A stretch of DNA of 53,186 bases, from positions 1 to 53,186 of IMG/VR virus record IMGVR_UViG_3300034631_000070. One strand, 5' to 3'. Of this stretch, positions 9,901 through 17,025 are shown piece after piece. A model generated the notes under the pieces. That model was given only the letters and a program-made list of their open reading frames with translations, did no database searches and was not told the DNA's origin. Every line of letters begins with the position of its first letter. Position 1 is the stretch's first letter. The stretch comes from a virus. The translations under genes and the position numbers were made by a program.

Positions 9901-11686
9901 CAACTGCTACTTGGATGGCATAGGACTTCAGTACTCCAGTATTTGCGAACACTTTGTCCTTGATGACATCGAAGCCTCCTGCAAAGTTGATTAAGGCTGG
10001 AATAGCTTTGAAAATTGAGGCAATGAGAAGAGCATCAAGAGTTGTAGAGAAAAGCTCTTCATTGGCTGTAGCAACGTCTAAAGCACCGGAGAACATATTG
10101 AGTGCTGGAGTTCCCACTTCCACCCAAGCTTTCCCCATTTCGACTTGCAGAGATTGAAGGGAATTATTGAAGCGGTTTACTGATGCTTCAGCACTCTGGC
10201 TAGCTCCTACAACCCCTGTCTGCGTATTAGCTGCTAGCTGAGCCGTGAACTTTGGAATGAAATCCTCTGAGGCGACTGCCCCAGTGGAAATCAGTCCACG
10301 CAGCTCGCCCGTAGTAACGCCCAAAGCCTGCGATGCTGCTTGGAATGCACCGGGAAGCCGTTCTGATAATTGATTAAGTTCTTCAAGCTGAATCGTTCCA
10401 CCGCTCAAACTTTGACGCAGAGCAAGAAATACGCCTTCAGTCTCGGCGGCTGAAAGTCTCATGACTGCTGATGCTTGAGCAACATCCTGAAATATTTGCT
10501 TGGTTTTTTCCCCTTTGAGATTGGTTAACTGAGCGGCAGCAGAAAGTTGAGCAAAGCCCTCAGCCGAAGCATTGAAGTCAGTTCCTAAATCGTTAGAGAC
10601 CTTGCGAAGAAACTCTAAATCTTCTGACACGCCCCTAGCTGAACTAGAAGTTACATCTAAGCGATTGGCTAGATTTTCGGCTGCTTTTGCAGCATTGAAA
10701 TTTTGCTCTAGATCGCCAAAAAACTGATCAAAGATATCGCTTGCTGTCTGCCAGGAACTAAAAAGTGTACCTGCATCTGCTATATCTTTAAGTCCGGCTC
10801 GGAATTTTTCTAGAGCAGACTTGCTTTTATCAGCGGTCTTGCCAAATTCATTGAGGGCGGACTGCCCTAGCCCCAAGCCACTACGGGCAGTTCCTGCCGC
10901 AGACTGGACATGCCCAAATGCTTGGGACATTCCGGTAGCCGCTTTTTCAACTTTTTCTGCTGATTCGACATATTCTCCAAGAACTGAGGTGCCTAATCGA
11001 AAATCGGCACCTAGGGACTGAAGAAGATCGCCAGCGGTCGCTAAAGCAGGATGTAGAGATTTAATACGGGCGATCGCCTTTTCAATTCCATCGTCGATCA
11101 GCTTTGCTAAGGAAGTTAGAACATCCTTGACGAGATCTGCATTATTTGCAATGCCAATGAAGAAAGTACTGGCAGCATTGGCTTTCCCTTGAATATTTGC
11201 CAAAGCATCATCGATCCCTTGGATGCCAAGCGTAATTCCCTGTAGTGCAGGCAGAGCCAATTTAACAGCATTGTCAGCCCCCGAAGCTAGCCCATATAGG
11301 CTATTGAGCTGTCCTAACCCCACTTGCTCCAGCATTCCCTGCTGAATTCCAGCAAGCGGCCCCTCGAACAAATCCTCTTTAAGAAAGGCAGCAATATTGC
11401 CTAACTCTAGAATTCCGATTTGTCCAACCGCTTGGAATCCTTTTTCTAGGTTGCCTAGTAGAAGTTCTGTGGTGCTTAATCCTGTGTTAAGGCGCTCAAT
11501 ATCGTTGGCAATACCAACGAAAAATGCTTGCGAAAAAGTGACAGCCGCAGTTGCAGGAAAAGCTCCCAAAAACATGCCGCTGATGGCGGACGCTGTATCT
11601 GCTGCCTCAGAACGAACTTGTCTGAGAGCATTTTGAATTGGTGCCCCATCAGCGGATAGAGTTAGCTGTAGCTGCCCTAGTTCCAT
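6929..11686 (-). CDS. Tail tape measure protein
   Basis: This 1585-residue protein is by far the longest of the tail genes. Residues about 330-500 match the N-terminal tape measure domain family (TIGR02675 type), with E-L-N-Q-L-S-E-R-L-P-G-A-F and V-T-T-G-E-L-R-G-L-I as its clearest stretches. From about 690 to 1440 it is almost continuous charged coiled coil, rich in E, Q, A, K and L and including internally repeated K-R-Q-Q-L-A-G-Q-I-G-E-E-Q type blocks. Hydrophobic segments in the first 200 residues may be the part inserted in the host membrane. Using the usual rule of about 0.15 nm per residue, the tail would be roughly 240 nm long. It is preceded by the chaperone pair that normally coats it. 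Confidence 0.93.
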   Translation of the reverse strand: MELGQLQLTLSADGAPIQNALRQVRSEAADTASAISGMFLGAFPATAAVTFSQAFFVGIANDIERLNTGLSTTELLLGNLEKGFQAVGQIGILELGNIAAFLKEDLFEGPLAGIQQGMLEQVGLGQLNSLYGLASGADNAVKLALPALQGITLGIQGIDDALANIQGKANAASTFFIGIANNADLVKDVLTSLAKLIDDGIEKAIARIKSLHPALATAGDLLQSLGADFRLGTSVLGEYVESAEKVEKAATGMSQAFGHVQSAAGTARSGLGLGQSALNEFGKTADKSKSALEKFRAGLKDIADAGTLFSSWQTASDIFDQFFGDLEQNFNAAKAAENLANRLDVTSSSARGVSEDLEFLRKVSNDLGTDFNASAEGFAQLSAAAQLTNLKGEKTKQIFQDVAQASAVMRLSAAETEGVFLALRQSLSGGTIQLEELNQLSERLPGAFQAASQALGVTTGELRGLISTGAVASEDFIPKFTAQLAANTQTGVVGASQSAEASVNRFNNSLQSLQVEMGKAWVEVGTPALNMFSGALDVATANEELFSTTLDALLIASIFKAIPALINFAGGFDVIKDKVFANTGVLKSYAIQVAVAYAAIETFYRIMDRVKNGAEGFDTSIKSIELSLESLTSTASKTGQTIKDVLPQEPAPTDWLDALVRKWNDLPFLSKNLDEKFGLNKLLDIPTNAQKRLDDIRIAIADLGEVSGKTADAARQLREQFKFGQGPLAELKAIDSQLKSLEAQKLSINPENEGAIKKLAEDEKQLLQQRVEAQKQVQATQAALNNAITQTEQRLKAIDPANVGVKAAQELSGQLQIQLNVLTKEKTAFDELANTATNTAQVISNDFAKATSDLEQNFVSARAAIIQAQAEGRLSEEQANQQSLEAEKNYLSEKLRLNQENLEKIRAELNRDVVTKKIDSTAGLSTDQQKKLAEEVKQLEQETAQTRIELAQQVVREKKAAEEEMLEALRRANSEAEAVIQRTETDRIAAIKRQQLAGQIGEEQATQKIEQIKTDSLNAELAQIKKQISEVAKLRASGSLSVEEAKAKELELNQKLSDANLQFLDRELKQREEVKRKAEQLAEEEKRKAEEYARKQEQLAEEARRRAEEAKRQQLEQIEEVNKRAESAIRQSTDQQIIAVKRLQLARQISEEEGQKHIEQIQANATQKEIAATQQKLAQVNQLKMSGLLTQKEATEQQLQLEEQLGQLNLQQIDRQLQAQKLLEEEQKRSQEERLRNIEQETEARRNQIELDQQANDIIANARKSQLDLLNAQLNLAGALGSLEEQRLEIKLAEASSDAEKFQIEQQLSAIKLNNLNESQAIQRQIFELSQSQNAIEANRAVLMAQIAELEAQAALEKAKAAKASQAELDSLEKALSLRQQISSQMQQAYEQQGKLRDMERQALQANQQREKERLEADIRAKEKKTKEVTSSTAGGAGGSSTSKPTSSYSLVVGSAQWEQERRARSQFEQTLQKPGDQQLNLLHSATSMRENPFFSLMLQQNGMGNINELANQFRDMNPIKAASVEMRSAISGKDAIEELKKLNEGIQSLAARPSTLQVNAVNPVKDAGRIYSNLSRNAARGAGL

Positions 11687-11687
11687 G

Positions 11688-12059
11688 TCACCTCAACTGC
11701 TGGCGATACAAAACAGCAAAGGTTTCTTGGACATTCATCTCTTGCTGAGCAATTTGCGTCCAGGGTCTACCTGGTATCTGAGTGCCGTTTTTTGTGACAT
11801 ACCCCTCGTGAACTGGAGCGGCGTATTCGAGGCTCCAAGCAAAAACGGCTTCTGTTGGGCTGGCAAATACCATCTGCTGGGAAGATCGCAGCCTGCCAGT
11901 ATCCACAATGTCGAGGGGGCCGCTCCAGCCAGCCCACGTTCTCGGCTCGGTAATGACTTCAGAAAACTTGCGCCCTAACAACAAAGCTGTTTCTGCAAAA
12001 GCTTTTTCAGTGGCAGCGTTGATCGCCCCGACGTTTATAGTGAGCTTGTAGTTTGTCAT
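11688..12059 (-). CDS. Tail completion / HK97 gp10-like protein
   Basis: This 123-residue protein shows the pattern of HK97 gp10-type tail completion proteins: V-D-T-G-R-L-R-S-S-Q-Q at residues 52-62 and W-S-L-E-Y-A-A-P-V-H-E-G-Y at about 75-87, then G-R-P-W-T. These proteins cap or join the tail tube. Here the gene sits between the tail chaperone and the tape measure instead of before the tail tube, an unusual place. Its start codon overlaps the stop of the chaperone gene. Confidence 0.6.
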   Translation of the reverse strand: MTNYKLTINVGAINAATEKAFAETALLLGRKFSEVITEPRTWAGWSGPLDIVDTGRLRSSQQMVFASPTEAVFAWSLEYAAPVHEGYVTKNGTQIPGRPWTQIAQQEMNVQETFAVLYRQQLR

Positions 12060-12846
12060 TACTTTGCGGCGGATTGGATTTGTTCGATGTCTAAGTAGCC
12101 TGTTACCCAGGTTGGGATTTTTGCTTCCTTAGCAAGTTTTAAAAATGTTCTGGCAGCAGCAGGAGAGATAAGCTCTTTGCACATCTGCTCATACAGTGCC
12201 TGCCCGTACGGGTTGAACATGCTCGATTTGACTTTCTTGGCTCCCTTGAGAGCGCAGATTGCCAATGCGGCTTGAGCAACGGGAGTTGCCTGCATATTGG
12301 CAACTTCTAACTGGTGCTGGTTAAATGCCGCTAGAGCCTGCTCTATGAGCAGGATGGGGCATCTGCCAAAGTTCTTGGCGTTGAAGCGTTCTTCGTTTGG
12401 AAATGCCAGTTTTAGCCGCCAGTAGATTTCGTTCCACTCGAAGGTTTTTTTGGGGCTGAATCCTTCTGTTCTACGCTGACCTTACCCCGGTTCATTTCGT
12501 GGGTTGCCCAAAAGTCAAACAGTTTTTCTAGCAAGAGCATTCCCCCAATTACTTTTCCTTGGGGTAAATCCCAGACTCTGGCAAGAGTCTTTTCCCGGTT
12601 CCAGTTAGGGTCTAACCGTGACTTGATAACTACGGTACAAACGTCGATTTTGAGGTCTAGATCAGCCTCAATATCCTGGTTTTTGATTTTCTCTCGATCT
12701 ATGGCGCTGTAAATGCGGCGAAATTCACGTTCTTCGCAAACAGTCGAGCAACCATACCTGGGAAGCACAAGCTTGCCACAGCCAGGGGCAGATATTTCTT
12801 CATGCTCTTCGCCAAATAGAGTCTCATAGGGTTCTGTTTCTGACAC
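12059..12846 (-). CDS. Tail assembly chaperone G-T fusion made by -1 frameshifting
   Basis: The 144-residue upstream frame (12846-12412) ends in a way that looks like a normal stop, but a run of seven A residues on the coding strand (12451-12445, context CCCCAAAAAAACC) allows a -1 slip. In the -1 frame translation runs on without a stop, starting T-F-E-W-N-E-I-Y-W-R, for 50 codons and then directly into the 78-residue frame that ends at 12059. The fusion would be about 262 residues. This is the classic arrangement of tail assembly chaperones (lambda G/GT, Mu gp41-type), placed just before the tape measure as expected. The downstream frame also has its own ATG at 12295, but no need for it as a start. 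Confidence 0.8.
12412..12846 (-). CDS. Tail assembly chaperone, short (unshifted) form
   Basis: This 144-residue acidic protein is what is made when the ribosome does not slip. It should be the abundant form that binds the tape measure while the tail tube is built around it. The last ten residues (P-S-S-G-T-K-S-T-G-G) follow the slip site and are absent from the fusion. Its start overlaps the preceding 72-residue gene by 23 bases. Confidence 0.75.
   Translation of the reverse strand: MSETEPYETLFGEEHEEISAPGCGKLVLPRYGCSTVCEEREFRRIYSAIDREKIKNQDIEADLDLKIDVCTVVIKSRLDPNWNREKTLARVWDLPQGKVIGGMLLLEKLFDFWATHEMNRGKVSVEQKDSAPKKPSSGTKSTGG
12445..12451 (-). other. Programmed -1 frameshift site (A AAA AAA)
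   Basis: Seven coding-strand A residues read in frame as cc-A AAA AAA-C. A -1 shift here joins two frames that are open on either side, with no stop between them. I did not establish a downstream stem-loop or an upstream stimulatory site. Confidence 0.75.
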
Positions 12847-13042
12847 GCTTTATCTCCACGTCGTATGCGGGTGTTTCAATATTTGGGAAAAAGACCTGAT
12901 ACTTTTCTTTGGTGTCAGGATCTGTCAGTTCGCACTCCTCAAGTGCCTCGTTAACCACGAGGATGCCGATCAAAATACTGTCACTTCCAATTTCGCAGTG
13001 ACAAGCAAAAACAGCTTTGCTTTTGAGGAGTGAAACGAACAT
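12824..13042 (-). CDS. Hypothetical small late protein
   Basis: This 72-residue protein lies between the tail tube and the tail chaperone, overlapping both neighbours by a few bases, so it is translationally coupled. It has a hydrophobic stretch at about 20-32 and an acidic middle. No family is recognised. The tight packing supports it as a real gene. Confidence 0.55.
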   Translation of the reverse strand: MFVSLLKSKAVFACHCEIGSDSILIGILVVNEALEECELTDPDTKEKYQVFFPNIETPAYDVEIKRVRNRTL

Positions 13043-13731
13043 TAAGCAACAGCTAGAGGCGAAACCTCCAGGACATCGCCAACGAAGGATGCATTCAAAT
13101 CCATCGTCACGAAGTTATCTGTTGGTGCGGAATCGGGCGCACCCGTAATAAGACCTGCTCCTTCAATTACGCGCCCCGTGCTGAAGGCATCGCTAGGAGG
13201 TGGAAGTTCGCGCCGAATCCAAATCGGGATTCCTTGATCTGCTGCGTGCAGGCAAGTAATCAATCCAGCATTCTTTTCGTAGTAAATACCAGGAAGGGAA
13301 ATGTTCTTCTCAGAACCTGTCGATACACCGTCTCTGGTGCCTCCATCATCATAATGATTGACAGAAGCCATGTTGTAGGAGCGATCAACACCGGAATCGG
13401 TGCGATCCCACATTTTGACGGGGAACTGGGCAGTTGCCCCAGGGGGAATAGCTTCGTCCAGTGCCCGAACGCTTAAAGCTGTCGATGTTGGTTTTGCGGA
13501 GACGACGGCAATAAACTCGTTACCGTCCTCGTCCACAAACAAAAGCCGTTGTCCTGACTGAATAACATTAGTCGGAGCGCCAGCTAGAGTAATTGTTGTT
13601 GCTCCTTTGGCGGGGCCAGCGGCTCCGATGGCGAGGGTTTCTGGAGTGGGCTTGATGCGATCGCCCGGTTTTTTGCCGAGCAGCGCGATTGTGATTTTTA
13701 CATCTTTGCCTCTGATAGGCGGATGTGCCAT
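13042..13731 (-). CDS. Major tail tube protein
   Basis: This 229-residue protein is beta-rich, with an N-terminal K-D-V-K-I-T-I start, many T, A and G residues and a C-terminal M-D-L-N-A-S-F-V-G-D-V-L strand, like major tail proteins of siphoviruses. It is placed after the tail terminator-like gene and before the chaperones and tape measure, which is where the tail tube gene belongs. No sheath gene is next to it. Residues 25-95 form an insertion with an I-T-L-A-G-A-P-T type beta motif. The assignment rests mainly on order and size. Confidence 0.65.
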   Translation of the reverse strand: MAHPPIRGKDVKITIALLGKKPGDRIKPTPETLAIGAAGPAKGATTITLAGAPTNVIQSGQRLLFVDEDGNEFIAVVSAKPTSTALSVRALDEAIPPGATAQFPVKMWDRTDSGVDRSYNMASVNHYDDGGTRDGVSTGSEKNISLPGIYYEKNAGLITCLHAADQGIPIWIRRELPPPSDAFSTGRVIEGAGLITGAPDSAPTDNFVTMDLNASFVGDVLEVSPLAVA

Positions 13732-14133
13732 TTATTTGCGTCTCCTGATCAAGGGGTGTTCAAGCTCGATAGTTCGGCTTTCGATGTTGTCTAGCTGGCT
13801 AATTGGAAGGATTCGAGGGCGGACAAGACTTATCTCTGGTAGCTGGTCAATTAAGCGATTTGTGGCTTCTACAGTGTCATCATCAGGATTCCATTGGCGC
13901 AGTTCTAAGCGCGATTGATAGATTACAAGGTTGGCTTCTACTAAGGGTTGTAACGGAGATTCATAGGCAAAAATCAGGGTCACTTCTAGTCCCGACGCTT
14001 CAGTTCCTTTCGGCGGATAGCTGGGATGCCAGATACTAATTGCCGGAACAGTTTGCCCATTTGGAAAGGTGTAGGTTCCTAGGAGGTCTGAAAGGATTGC
14101 CTGAATTTTGTCTCGTAGCGTGATCGCATCCAT
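13732..14133 (-). CDS. Putative tail terminator protein
   Basis: This 133-residue protein sits directly before the tail tube gene, the usual place of the tail terminator that stops tube growth and contacts the head. It begins with a helical D-A-I-T-L-R-D-K-I-Q-A-I-L stretch and then strands, as in that fold. No definite family match can be made by eye. Confidence 0.5.
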   Translation of the reverse strand: MDAITLRDKIQAILSDLLGTYTFPNGQTVPAISIWHPSYPPKGTEASGLEVTLIFAYESPLQPLVEANLVIYQSRLELRQWNPDDDTVEATNRLIDQLPEISLVRPRILPISQLDNIESRTIELEHPLIRRRK

Positions 14134-14135
14134 CC

Positions 14136-14528
14136 TCAGACCTGCCTTGTAAAAATGCCGTGAAACTTAGTCCCTGCTTCCCTTTCAAACTCAGGTATAG
14201 GTAAGGTTTGGCGCTTCAAGGTGAACTTCCCTTTTAGCTCTCCGACTTCTGCTTGTGCTATGGCTCCATCTTTAATTGAGGCTGGAAGCTGCATTGGCAG
14301 GACAGCATAGCCAATCATCGGCTCCTCTTTCTCACCAATGCCAGGGAAGAACAGCTCGCGAGGGCGATTATCAGGCTTAAAGTAGCAGTGAACTGTTAGG
14401 GACTCTGTTACTGGAACAGGATTTCCTCTGCTATCGCTCCCCATCTGTGCAGTGGGTACTTGAAAGGTTAAAGTGGCGTTGACCCGGTCTTTAAATGGGG
14501 AGCGGCTAGTCTTGAGTTCTTTGAGCAT
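14136..14528 (-). CDS. Hypothetical head-tail joining protein
   Basis: This 130-residue protein precedes the putative tail terminator by two bases. It is a beta-rich protein with T-L-T-F-Q-V-P, H-C-Y-F-K-P and G-Y-A-V-L-P stretches, compatible with a head closure (adaptor) fold. Its 5' end overlaps, head to head, the start of an oppositely oriented gene. Role is inferred from the order. Confidence 0.45.
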   Translation of the reverse strand: MLKELKTSRSPFKDRVNATLTFQVPTAQMGSDSRGNPVPVTESLTVHCYFKPDNRPRELFFPGIGEKEEPMIGYAVLPMQLPASIKDGAIAQAEVGELKGKFTLKRQTLPIPEFEREAGTKFHGIFTRQV

Positions 14529-14952
14529 TGCTCTAACGGTTCCTGGTATCAGTTCAGTTGCTAAAGTTCTTGAAATCGACAGTGAGGTTCATGTTTTGGG
14601 AAGCACCCTAGATAATGGCGAATTTGAGCGCAGCTACGACATTCCAATTAATTTCTCGCTCAAATCAAACGATGTGAATTTAGTAGGAGCGACTTTAGTT
14701 TTTGAAGTCAAACACTACACGAGTGGAATGGCTTCACTTCTTACCACTAAAACAACCTCAGACGATTCAATCAAAATTGTTTCTCAAACGCCTGGGGAAA
14801 TGTCCGCTTCGACAACCCTAGAAAAAACGTTGTTTGATTCATTGCCGTCGTCGAATCCAATTACTTTGAGTTATCGGATTCGAGCAACTGTTGACGGGCT
14901 TGTATTACCCGTTGGTAAGGGAAGTTTTGTTTCTAAACCGGAATCTCCCTAA
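14521..14952 (+). CDS. Opposite-strand BppU-like beta-domain protein
   Basis: This frame is on the plus strand, against the late operon, in a 444-base stretch with no minus-strand gene. It is open from a GTG at 14473; I prefer the TTG at 14521 because it limits overlap with the divergent neighbour, but the start is not certain. The protein reads as one beta-sandwich domain of the type seen in phage receptor or baseplate-accessory proteins: F-S-L-K-S-N-D-V-N-L-V-G-A-T-L-V-F-E-V-K near the start. Its C-terminus (D-G-L ... K-G-S-F ... P-E-S-P) resembles the end of the facing gene at 14973-15653 (D-G-L ... Q-G-S-F ... P-D-S-P), which suggests related domains. Confidence 0.55.
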   Translation: MSIALTVPGISSVAKVLEIDSEVHVLGSTLDNGEFERSYDIPINFSLKSNDVNLVGATLVFEVKHYTSGMASLLTTKTTSDDSIKIVSQTPGEMSASTTLEKTLFDSLPSSNPITLSYRIRATVDGLVLPVGKGSFVSKPESP

Positions 14953-14980
14953 CTTCGGACGAACCGAAGTAGTTAGGGAG
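14945..14980. terminator. Hairpin between convergent genes
   Basis: CTCCCTAACTTCGG, loop ACGAA, then CCGAAGTAGTTAGGGAG, forms a long stem with a 3-base bulge. It covers the stop of the plus-strand gene and lies just past the stop of the minus-strand one. No T-run follows on either strand, so it may be a weak bidirectional terminator or an RNA-protecting hairpin. Its core is copy 2 of the CTTCGG-N5-CCGAAG palindrome (14953-14969). Confidence 0.5.
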
Positions 14981-15653
14981 GGGAATCAGGGTAGATGCTA
15001 AAGCTGCCTTGATCTTTGAGGGTGTACCGAACTCCCAGCCCATCATCAACCTCTAGCTCAAACCGGAATTCTGTTTCTTTAAAGACTGCCGCTGTATCTG
15101 TTCCGTAAATGAAGACATTAGCGGTTACTAGCTCCTTTCCTGTTTCCGGATCTACTCCCTGAACTGGAACAGTAATCCCTTTCCCTTGGGATTTGGAGAT
15201 GAGCAGCGTTTTTCCTCCGATTTCCACCGTGCTAGCAGCCCGGAAGTAGATTTGGAAATTTGCTAATCTCTCCCCAATAACGCGGACTTGTAAGGTGTAC
15301 AAATCTCCCGCTCTGAGCCTTTGTCCAGCTAAGAAAGTCCCTCCAGCAGAAATTGTGCCTTCTGGCTTCTGCATGGGGTTTAAGTACAGCACCGCTGGCA
15401 CAGATAGGGCAAAAACTGTTTGGACTGGCTGAGGAGCCAACCGATGGTTTCGCTTCAAGGGAACAACTTTGCCATCGCTCTTGAAGCTCAGCGAGGTTGA
15501 CTCAATCTTTCGGATGCGGTTGACGGTTGAAACACTGGTCAGGAAGCTCGTTGCAATTAGTCGAGGTGCGAACTTACGCCGTCGCTTAACCAGTGTGACC
15601 GCAACGGCAAAACTTGAAGAGATAGGAGATGGAGTGATTGCGACGAGGGGCAT
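14973..15653 (-). CDS. Hypothetical virion beta-domain protein
   Basis: This 226-residue protein has a basic N-terminal part (about residues 20-80, rich in K and R) followed by a beta domain from about 95 to 226. The final part resembles the protein encoded on the opposite strand just downstream. It lies between the duplicated-domain fibre-like gene and the head-tail joining genes, so a neck or head accessory role is inferred. No enzymatic motif is seen. Confidence 0.45.
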   Translation of the reverse strand: MPLVAITPSPISSSFAVAVTLVKRRRKFAPRLIATSFLTSVSTVNRIRKIESTSLSFKSDGKVVPLKRNHRLAPQPVQTVFALSVPAVLYLNPMQKPEGTISAGGTFLAGQRLRAGDLYTLQVRVIGERLANFQIYFRAASTVEIGGKTLLISKSQGKGITVPVQGVDPETGKELVTANVFIYGTDTAAVFKETEFRFELEVDDGLGVRYTLKDQGSFSIYPDSPP

Positions 15654-16460
15654 TTAGTCCACCGAGATAGAGAGGGAATTAGCCGCTACAAAAGGGATGT
15701 CGTACTGGTCGATAGATGTGGCAGGGACTTGATTGCGTCCGCAGTAGTTACCCCCGGTCGCATCGTCAAAAAAGATCAGATGGCTAATCAATCCTTGGCT
15801 GCCCGTGCTTTCAGACCATACGATTGGCTGGGCATTAGTTTTTCCCTGACCAGGTAAAACGGCTGGAAAGTAGACGGTATTATTAGCGAAGGCTACTCGC
15901 CCATAGCTAGGCTCAATCGGTTCGGCTCCAGGTGCGGTATCGTTCGGCGTACCTGTGACGTAGCCGACATACCAAGTCGGCGGGATCTGGCGGGGAACGC
16001 CGCCGAATATGTGATCCAGCCATGCATTCTTCACCAGTAGTGAGAAGAAGCCTCCGGGCTGAGCTTGAATAGTAATGCTGCCACTTGGGATTAACAAGCC
16101 ATCATTCATCTGGACTAATTTGGCAGCCGGGAGCTGGGCATAGGCAACGGCGTTCCCTGCAACCGCGCTGTCCCAGATGACTAGATCGACCACTGACCCA
16201 ATGTTCGCAGTAGCTAGGTTGGTTTGGATATCTGCCGTAACGGTTTTGAGTCCGTTAACAGCGGCGGGAAAGTTAGCCAGATTGTTAGCAACTGCTACCC
16301 GCGTCATATTTCCCGAAACGGGTTCTGCTCCCGCCCCCGCTTCACCAGATGCAGTTAGGGTAAATCCGAAGTAGAGCGTGCTGTTGACCGCCCAGTTGAC
16401 TCCCCCTAATTCAGCATTGAGGATTTGAGCTTCTGCCCAATTTGTAAAACTTCCTGGCAT
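15654..16460 (-). CDS. Virion fibre or decoration protein with a duplicated domain
   Basis: This 268-residue protein contains two copies of one domain. The first has L-Y-F-G-F-T-L-T ... G-A-E-P-V-S-G ... R-V-A-V-A-N-N ... F-P-A; the second has W-Y-V-G-Y-V-T-G ... G-A-E-P-I-E-P ... R-V-A-F-A-N-N ... F-P-A. Single copies of such a domain occur in phage head or tail accessory proteins. The N-terminal N-W-A-E-A-Q-I-L-N stretch could be an anchoring helix. It sits next to the capsid block, so a capsid fibre or decoration is likely. A duplication within the gene is the simplest origin. Confidence 0.55.
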   Translation of the reverse strand: MPGSFTNWAEAQILNAELGGVNWAVNSTLYFGFTLTASGEAGAGAEPVSGNMTRVAVANNLANFPAAVNGLKTVTADIQTNLATANIGSVVDLVIWDSAVAGNAVAYAQLPAAKLVQMNDGLLIPSGSITIQAQPGGFFSLLVKNAWLDHIFGGVPRQIPPTWYVGYVTGTPNDTAPGAEPIEPSYGRVAFANNTVYFPAVLPGQGKTNAQPIVWSESTGSQGLISHLIFFDDATGGNYCGRNQVPATSIDQYDIPFVAANSLSISVD

Positions 16461-16468
16461 CTTCTTCC

Positions 16469-16518
16469 TTATCTATAGAGCTTGTTTGCTTATCTATAGA
16501 GCTGAACTCTATAGATAA
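16469..16518. repeat. TTATCTATAGAG repeat: two direct copies and one inverted copy
   Basis: TTATCTATAGAG occurs at 16469-16480 and 16490-16501, and its complement CTCTATAGATAA at 16507-16518. The last two form a perfect 12-bp stem with a 5-base loop. The block fills the 72-base gap between two late genes. It could be a processing hairpin, attenuator or protein-binding site. Confidence 0.75.
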
Positions 16519-16532
16519 CTATTTCCGACCAA

Positions 16533-16892
16533 TCAATAGGCTTGAAATTCCATTGAACTAGTGTGTATTGCTCGATGTCGTCCGATAGGGATGTCCATGT
16601 ATTGAGCAAGTTCATAGGCTTTCGCCAGCTTTAGCTGTTCCATCCCGCTTGTCCGTTGCCCTGGTGCCCACTCGACAACATCAGCTTTTGTAAGAGCGAA
16701 GCTGGTTGAGGATTGCTCTGTAGCGATCGCCTCTTCTAGCTCATCCAGTTTTTCGAGGACAGTTAGCACCATTTGGCACAATAGCTCGGAGCGATTCACT
16801 ATTTCGGCTTTCTCATGTACCTCCCCAATTTTGGAAGGCGCAAGTTTTAGATGCTTGATAACGCGATATTCATCGCTCAGAACTAGAGGCAC
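16533..16892 (-). CDS. Hypothetical late protein downstream of the capsid
   Basis: This 119-residue protein starts with GTG at 16892 and overlaps the 3' end of a 51-codon gene. It is helical and acidic in the middle (E-K-L-D-E-L-E-E-A-I-A). Position two genes after the capsid suggests a head-tail connector subunit, but no family is recognised. Confidence 0.45.
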   Translation of the reverse strand: MPLVLSDEYRVIKHLKLAPSKIGEVHEKAEIVNRSELLCQMVLTVLEKLDELEEAIATEQSSTSFALTKADVVEWAPGQRTSGMEQLKLAKAYELAQYMDIPIGRHRAIHTSSMEFQAY

Positions 16893-17025
16893 GGCTCTCC
16901 TTGGGCTTTGGTGTGGTCGTGACTAAACCTAACCGCTTTGCCATATCTTCAGGAATTTCGACCTCCTCACCCGCTGGATAAATCTTGCCGCCATGAATGT
17001 AGGATTGATCGAGATTAACTTTCAT
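16870..17025 (-). CDS. Small hypothetical protein (51 residues)
   Basis: A 51-codon frame begins at an ATG that overlaps the capsid stop codon (TAATG) and ends with TGA at 16870. The protein starts M-K-V-N-L-D-Q-S-Y-I-H-G-G-K and continues Y-P-A-G-E-E-V-E-I-P-E-D-M-A-K-R-L-G. Short proteins with this H-G-G-K ... G-E-E-V-E-V-P pattern are common just after capsid genes in tailed phages. Function is not known to me. The coupling to the capsid gene argues that it is translated. Confidence 0.6.
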   Translation of the reverse strand: MKVNLDQSYIHGGKIYPAGEEVEIPEDMAKRLGLVTTTPKPKESRASSSER

